A stretch of DNA of 8,341 bases from positions 1-8,341 of the forward strand of contig CABPCX010000066.1 in the NCBI GenBank assembly GCA_902406135.1, in the 5' to 3' direction. The notes under the pieces were generated by a model. It searched no databases, was not told the DNA's origin, and saw nothing but the letters and a program-made list of their open reading frames with translations. This DNA is from an uncultured Eubacteriales bacterium. Its GTDB lineage: Bacteria > Bacillota > Clostridia > Lachnospirales > Anaerotignaceae. Of this stretch, positions 7,360 to 8,341 are shown in pieces. The position numbers and the translations under genes were made by a program. Position 1 is the first letter of the stretch. Every line of letters starts with the position of its first letter.

Positions 7360-7752
7360 ATGGTAGCAGCCAGATATTACGGAACAGGCAGAAGAAAATC
7401 TTCCGTAGCCAGAGTATATCTTGTACCCGGCAGCGGTAAAATCACTATAAACAAAAGAGATATTGACGAGTACTTTGGTCTTGAGACTCTTAAGTTAATC
7501 GTTCGTCAGCCCCTTGAAGCTACAGATACAGTAGCTAAGTTTGACGTACTTGTAAACGTTAAGGGCGGCGGCTTCACAGGACAGGCAGGTGCTATCAGAC
7601 ACGGTATTTCAAGAGCTTTACTTGAAGCTGATGCTGATTACAGACCCGTTCTTAAGAAAGCAGGTTTCCTTACAAGAGACCCTCGTATGAAAGAAAGAAA
7701 GAAGTACGGCCTCAAAGCCGCCCGTCGCGCGCCTCAGTTCAGCAAGCGCTGA
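7360..7752 (+). CDS. rpsI: 30S ribosomal protein S9, 3' end with foreign-looking codons
   Basis: The 130-residue product is a full S9. It runs from [20 protein letters not shown], through [20 protein letters not shown], to the conserved C-terminus ending RRAPQFSKR. The C-terminal tail reaches the P-site tRNA in the 30S head. SD AGGAGG (7347-7352) is 7 bases before the ATG. Arginine codons are AGA with two CGT up to codon ~114. The last three arginines are CGT, CGC and CGC, and 7711-7752 holds 28 G/C of 42 bases, unlike the rest of the gene. The protein is intact, so the 3' end appears to have been replaced without changing function, as when an integrative element inserts into the end of a gene and restores it. 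Confidence 0.97.
   Translation: MVAARYYGTGRRKSSVARVYLVPGSGKITINKRDIDEYFGLETLKLIVRQPLEATDTVAKFDVLVNVKGGGFTGQAGAIRHGISRALLEADADYRPVLKKAGFLTRDPRMKERKKYGLKAARRAPQFSKR
7701..7752 (+). other. Candidate attachment-site region of an integrative element at the rpsI 3' end
   Basis: Composition and codon choice change abruptly around 7705-7712, inside rpsI, and stay G+C-rich to the stop codon. Three arginines in the last 10 codons are CGT, CGC and CGC, against a strong AGA preference before. Non-coding repeats and a G+C-rich parA gene follow. The 3' ends of conserved genes are common tyrosine-integrase targets and, from memory, rpsI is a reported site for streptococcal integrative elements. The crossover core and the other end of the element are not visible, so the exact att site is unresolved. 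Confidence 0.5.
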
Positions 7753-7771
7753 TTTCAATTCAAAACAGCTC

Positions 7772-7806
7772 AAAAACCCCGAAACCATGCGGTTTTCGGG
7801 GTTTTT
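7772..7806 (+). terminator. Intrinsic terminator of rplM-rpsI
   Basis: The left arm (7772-7786: five As, CCCCG, AAACC) pairs with the right arm (7791-7806: GGTTTTCGGGG and five Ts), with one bulged T and an ATGC loop. The right arm ends in a T run, and the left arm starts with an A run, so it could also terminate transcripts coming from the other side. It lies 20 bases after the rpsI stop and is probably part of the incoming element if the junction is inside rpsI. Confidence 0.93.
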
Positions 7807-7829
7807 CCTTTTCAGATTGTTTGCCCTGC

Positions 7830-7858
7830 TTTGGCATAGTCTGACCCGTTTTGAACCA
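7830..7858 (+). repeat. Direct repeat A, copy 1
   Basis: It begins TTTGGCATAGTCTGACC and matches 8000-8028 at 22 of 29 positions. Inside it, two 10-base units (7840-7849 and 7850-7859, pattern TCTGACCCGT then TTTGAACCAT) follow each other at one helical turn. Aligned to copy 2, it carries a degraded promoter (CTGACC, 17 bases, TATGGG). Confidence 0.6.
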
Positions 7859-7864
7859 TTTTTT

Positions 7865-7885
7865 ATGGGTTAAATTAAGGACAAC
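7865..7885 (+). repeat. Direct repeat B, copy 1
   Basis: A 21-base unit running ATGGGTTAAATTA then AGGACAAC is repeated at 7906-7927 with a single inserted T. The two GGACAAC ends are 42 bases apart, about four helical turns, which suits cooperative protein binding. Confidence 0.75.
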
Positions 7886-7905
7886 CACCCCTAAAATGAG
7901 GGCTA

Positions 7906-7927
7906 ATGGGTTAAATTATAGGACAAC
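7906..7927 (+). repeat. Direct repeat B, copy 2
   Basis: Second copy of the ATGGGTTAAATTA / AGGACAAC unit, with one extra T between the halves. It overlaps the first base of repeat C. Between the copies lies a small CCCT / AGGG inverted repeat. Confidence 0.75.
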
Positions 7928-7939
7928 TTTTTTGCCCCT
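7927..7939 (+). repeat. Direct repeat C, copy 1
   Basis: CTTTTTTGCCCCT is perfectly repeated at 7965-7977, 38 bases downstream. The T run is low in complexity, but the GCCCCT half makes chance less likely. Confidence 0.6.
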
Positions 7940-7964
7940 GCACCCTCCCATGAGGTCATTTTTG

Positions 7965-7977
7965 CTTTTTTGCCCCT
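7965..7977 (+). repeat. Direct repeat C, copy 2
   Basis: Second perfect copy of CTTTTTTGCCCCT. Its 38-base spacing from copy 1 is close to, but not the same as, the 42-base spacing of repeat B. Confidence 0.6.
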
Positions 7978-7999
7978 CTGAAATTTTATGCAAAATCGG

Positions 8000-8028
8000 T
8001 TTGGCAGAGTTTGACCAAATCTGAACAA
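8000..8028 (+). repeat. Direct repeat A, copy 2 (includes the parA promoter -35)
   Basis: It begins TTTGGCAGAGTTTGACC. The tandem 10-base units TTTGACCAAA (8010-8019) and TCTGAACAAA (8020-8029) agree at 8 of 10 positions. The first unit contains the -35 box of the promoter at 8011-8039, so a protein bound to this repeat would affect transcription toward parA. Confidence 0.6.
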
Positions 8029-8039
8029 ATGAATATGAT
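8011..8039 (+). promoter_or_regulatory. Sigma-A promoter for the parA transcript
   Basis: TTGACC (8011-8016) and TATGAT (8034-8039) with a 17-base spacer each match five of six consensus positions. Transcription should start near 8046, right at the first of three hairpins, giving a ~157-base leader before parA. Confidence 0.7.
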
Positions 8040-8045
8040 TTTATT

Positions 8046-8082
8046 GCGAAAGCGTTCAGCGTTCCTGCTGGGCGCTTTTTGC
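8046..8082 (+). terminator. Hairpin 1 in the parA leader, terminator-like
   Basis: AAAGCG (8049-8054) pairs with CGCTTT (8073-8078), extended outward by G-U and GC pairs around a bulge. An inner stem CAGC (8057-8060) / GCTG (8067-8070) caps it. The right arm includes five Ts. It could terminate or attenuate transcripts from the promoter just upstream. Confidence 0.5.
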
Positions 8083-8085
8083 ATT

Positions 8086-8107
8086 TCCGGGAACCGACGT
8101 TCCGGGA
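8086..8107 (+). repeat. Hairpin 2 / paired TTCCGGGA direct repeats
   Basis: TTCCGGGA occurs at 8085-8092 and 8100-8107, 15 bases apart. The same stretch folds as a hairpin: GGAAC (8090-8094) pairs with GTTCC (8099-8103) around CGAC, with CC/GG pairs continuing past one G-G mismatch. A related TTTCCAGAACC occurs at 8160-8170. Confidence 0.5.
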
Positions 8108-8109
8108 TC

Positions 8110-8158
8110 AGAAAAAGCCGTCACTCTTTTTTTCAAGAAAGTAGTGGCGGCTTTTTCT
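8110..8158 (+). terminator. Hairpin 3, strong terminator or attenuator just before parA
   Basis: The arms 8110-8125 and 8143-8158 form a 16-bp stem (AGAAAAAGCCG, then CACT) with one G-U pair. The loop itself can pair CTTT with AAAG. The right arm ends in CGGC, five Ts and CT. It ends 45 bases before the parA start. As it lies between the promoter and parA, it may attenuate expression, or it may terminate an upstream transcript. Confidence 0.75.
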
Positions 8159-8202
8159 ATTTCCAGAACCAAACACGACAAACAGAAACGAGGTGAAATA
8201 CG

Positions 8203-8341
8203 ATGAACGCACAAATCATTGCCGTCGCCAACCAGAAGGGCGGCGTCGGCAAAACGACCACCTGCGCGAACTTGGGCATCGGGCTAGTCCAGGCCGGGAA
8301 GAAGTTGCTGCTGGTGGACGCCGATCCCCAGGCCAGCCTTA
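8203..8341 (+). CDS. ParA/Soj-family ATPase, N-terminal part (3' end outside the window)
   Basis: Forty-six residues are visible, beginning [20 protein letters not shown]. The deviant Walker A motif KGGVGKTT (12-19, with the signature lysine at 12) and the following VDADPQASL (38-46, with Asp39 and Asp41) identify a ParA-type partition ATPase of the MinD/Mrp superclass. These bind ATP and nonspecific DNA and, with a ParB partner, segregate plasmids or excised elements. SD GAGGTGA (8190-8196) is 6 bases before the ATG. The gene is roughly 60% G+C by eye, with codons such as CTG, GCC and GTC, unlike the AT-leaning genes to the left. This supports origin on a mobile element. It could equally be a MinD-like or Soj protein; the rest is not visible. 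Confidence 0.92.
   Translation, partial: MNAQIIAVANQKGGVGKTTTCANLGIGLVQAGKKLLLVDADPQASL

Larger units (their letters stand above)
7807..8202. other. Non-coding, repeat- and hairpin-rich segment between rpsI and parA
   Basis: This 396-base stretch has no credible gene. The one open frame in it (8011-8196) has no SD and runs through hairpins. It holds an imperfect direct repeat (7830-7858 and 8000-8028), a 21/22-base direct repeat (7865-7885 and 7906-7927), a 13-base perfect repeat (7927-7939 and 7965-7977), a promoter (8011-8039) and three successive hairpins (8046-8158). It probably contains the terminal recombination or control region of the element that begins in rpsI. Confidence 0.7.

Noticed and set aside
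7915..7920. - strand promoter with a TATAAT box
   Set aside because: A perfect -10 is present on the - strand, but no -35 box occurs at 16-18 bases, and no - strand gene lies downstream.
7865..7977. CRISPR array
   Set aside because: Only two copies of each of two different short repeats, with unequal spacing and no cas genes in view.
8011..8196. Open frame of 61 codons before parA
   Set aside because: It has no ribosome binding site, spans three hairpins and the promoter, and its translation resembles no protein family.

Overview
The window looks like chromosomal DNA of a low-to-moderate G+C Clostridia bacterium, most likely Lachnospiraceae. The evidence is AGA-rich codon use, strong AGGAGG-type ribosome binding sites, an enlarged L17, and the order rpmJ-rpsM-rpsK-rpsD-rpoA-rplQ-ecfA1-ecfA2-ecfT-truA-rplM-rpsI. 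This is the classic Firmicutes arrangement of the tail of the S10/spc/alpha ribosomal region. All genes are on the + strand. The species assignment is an inference, because no 16S or database match was available.

Layout. Bases 1-81 are the C-terminus of L36 (rpmJ). A 256-base spacer (82-337) holds a bed of competing hairpins, then an A-rich tract and a strong sigma-A promoter (TTGAAA-17-TATAAT). Bases 338-3388 are the alpha operon: S13, S11, S4, RNA polymerase alpha and L17. It ends at a strong intrinsic terminator (3397-3428). Bases 3532-6031 encode the shared energising module of group II ECF vitamin/metal transporters: two ATPases and the transmembrane coupling protein EcfT, translationally coupled by overlaps. 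The tRNA pseudouridine synthase TruA follows one base later. A perfect-consensus promoter (TTGACA-17-TATAAT) and a hairpin-bearing 5' leader then drive rplM-rpsI (L13 and S9), which ends at a terminator at 7772-7806.

The right end is different. The last ~14 codons of rpsI become abruptly G+C-rich (28 of 42 bases in 7711-7752) and switch from AGA to CGT/CGC arginine codons. Beyond the terminator, a 396-base non-coding stretch holds several direct repeats, a promoter and three successive hairpins. It leads into a G+C-rich parA-like gene that runs off the window. The best reading is that a foreign integrative element sits in the 3' end of rpsI, rebuilding the end of the gene with its own DNA, and that the window stops just inside it.

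Functionally, the left ~7.7 kb is housekeeping: ribosome assembly, transcription, tRNA modification and micronutrient uptake. The novelty is at the rpsI junction and in the repeat- and hairpin-rich segment before parA. Secondary interest lies in possible regulatory RNA structures before rpsM, rplQ, ecfA1 and rplM.
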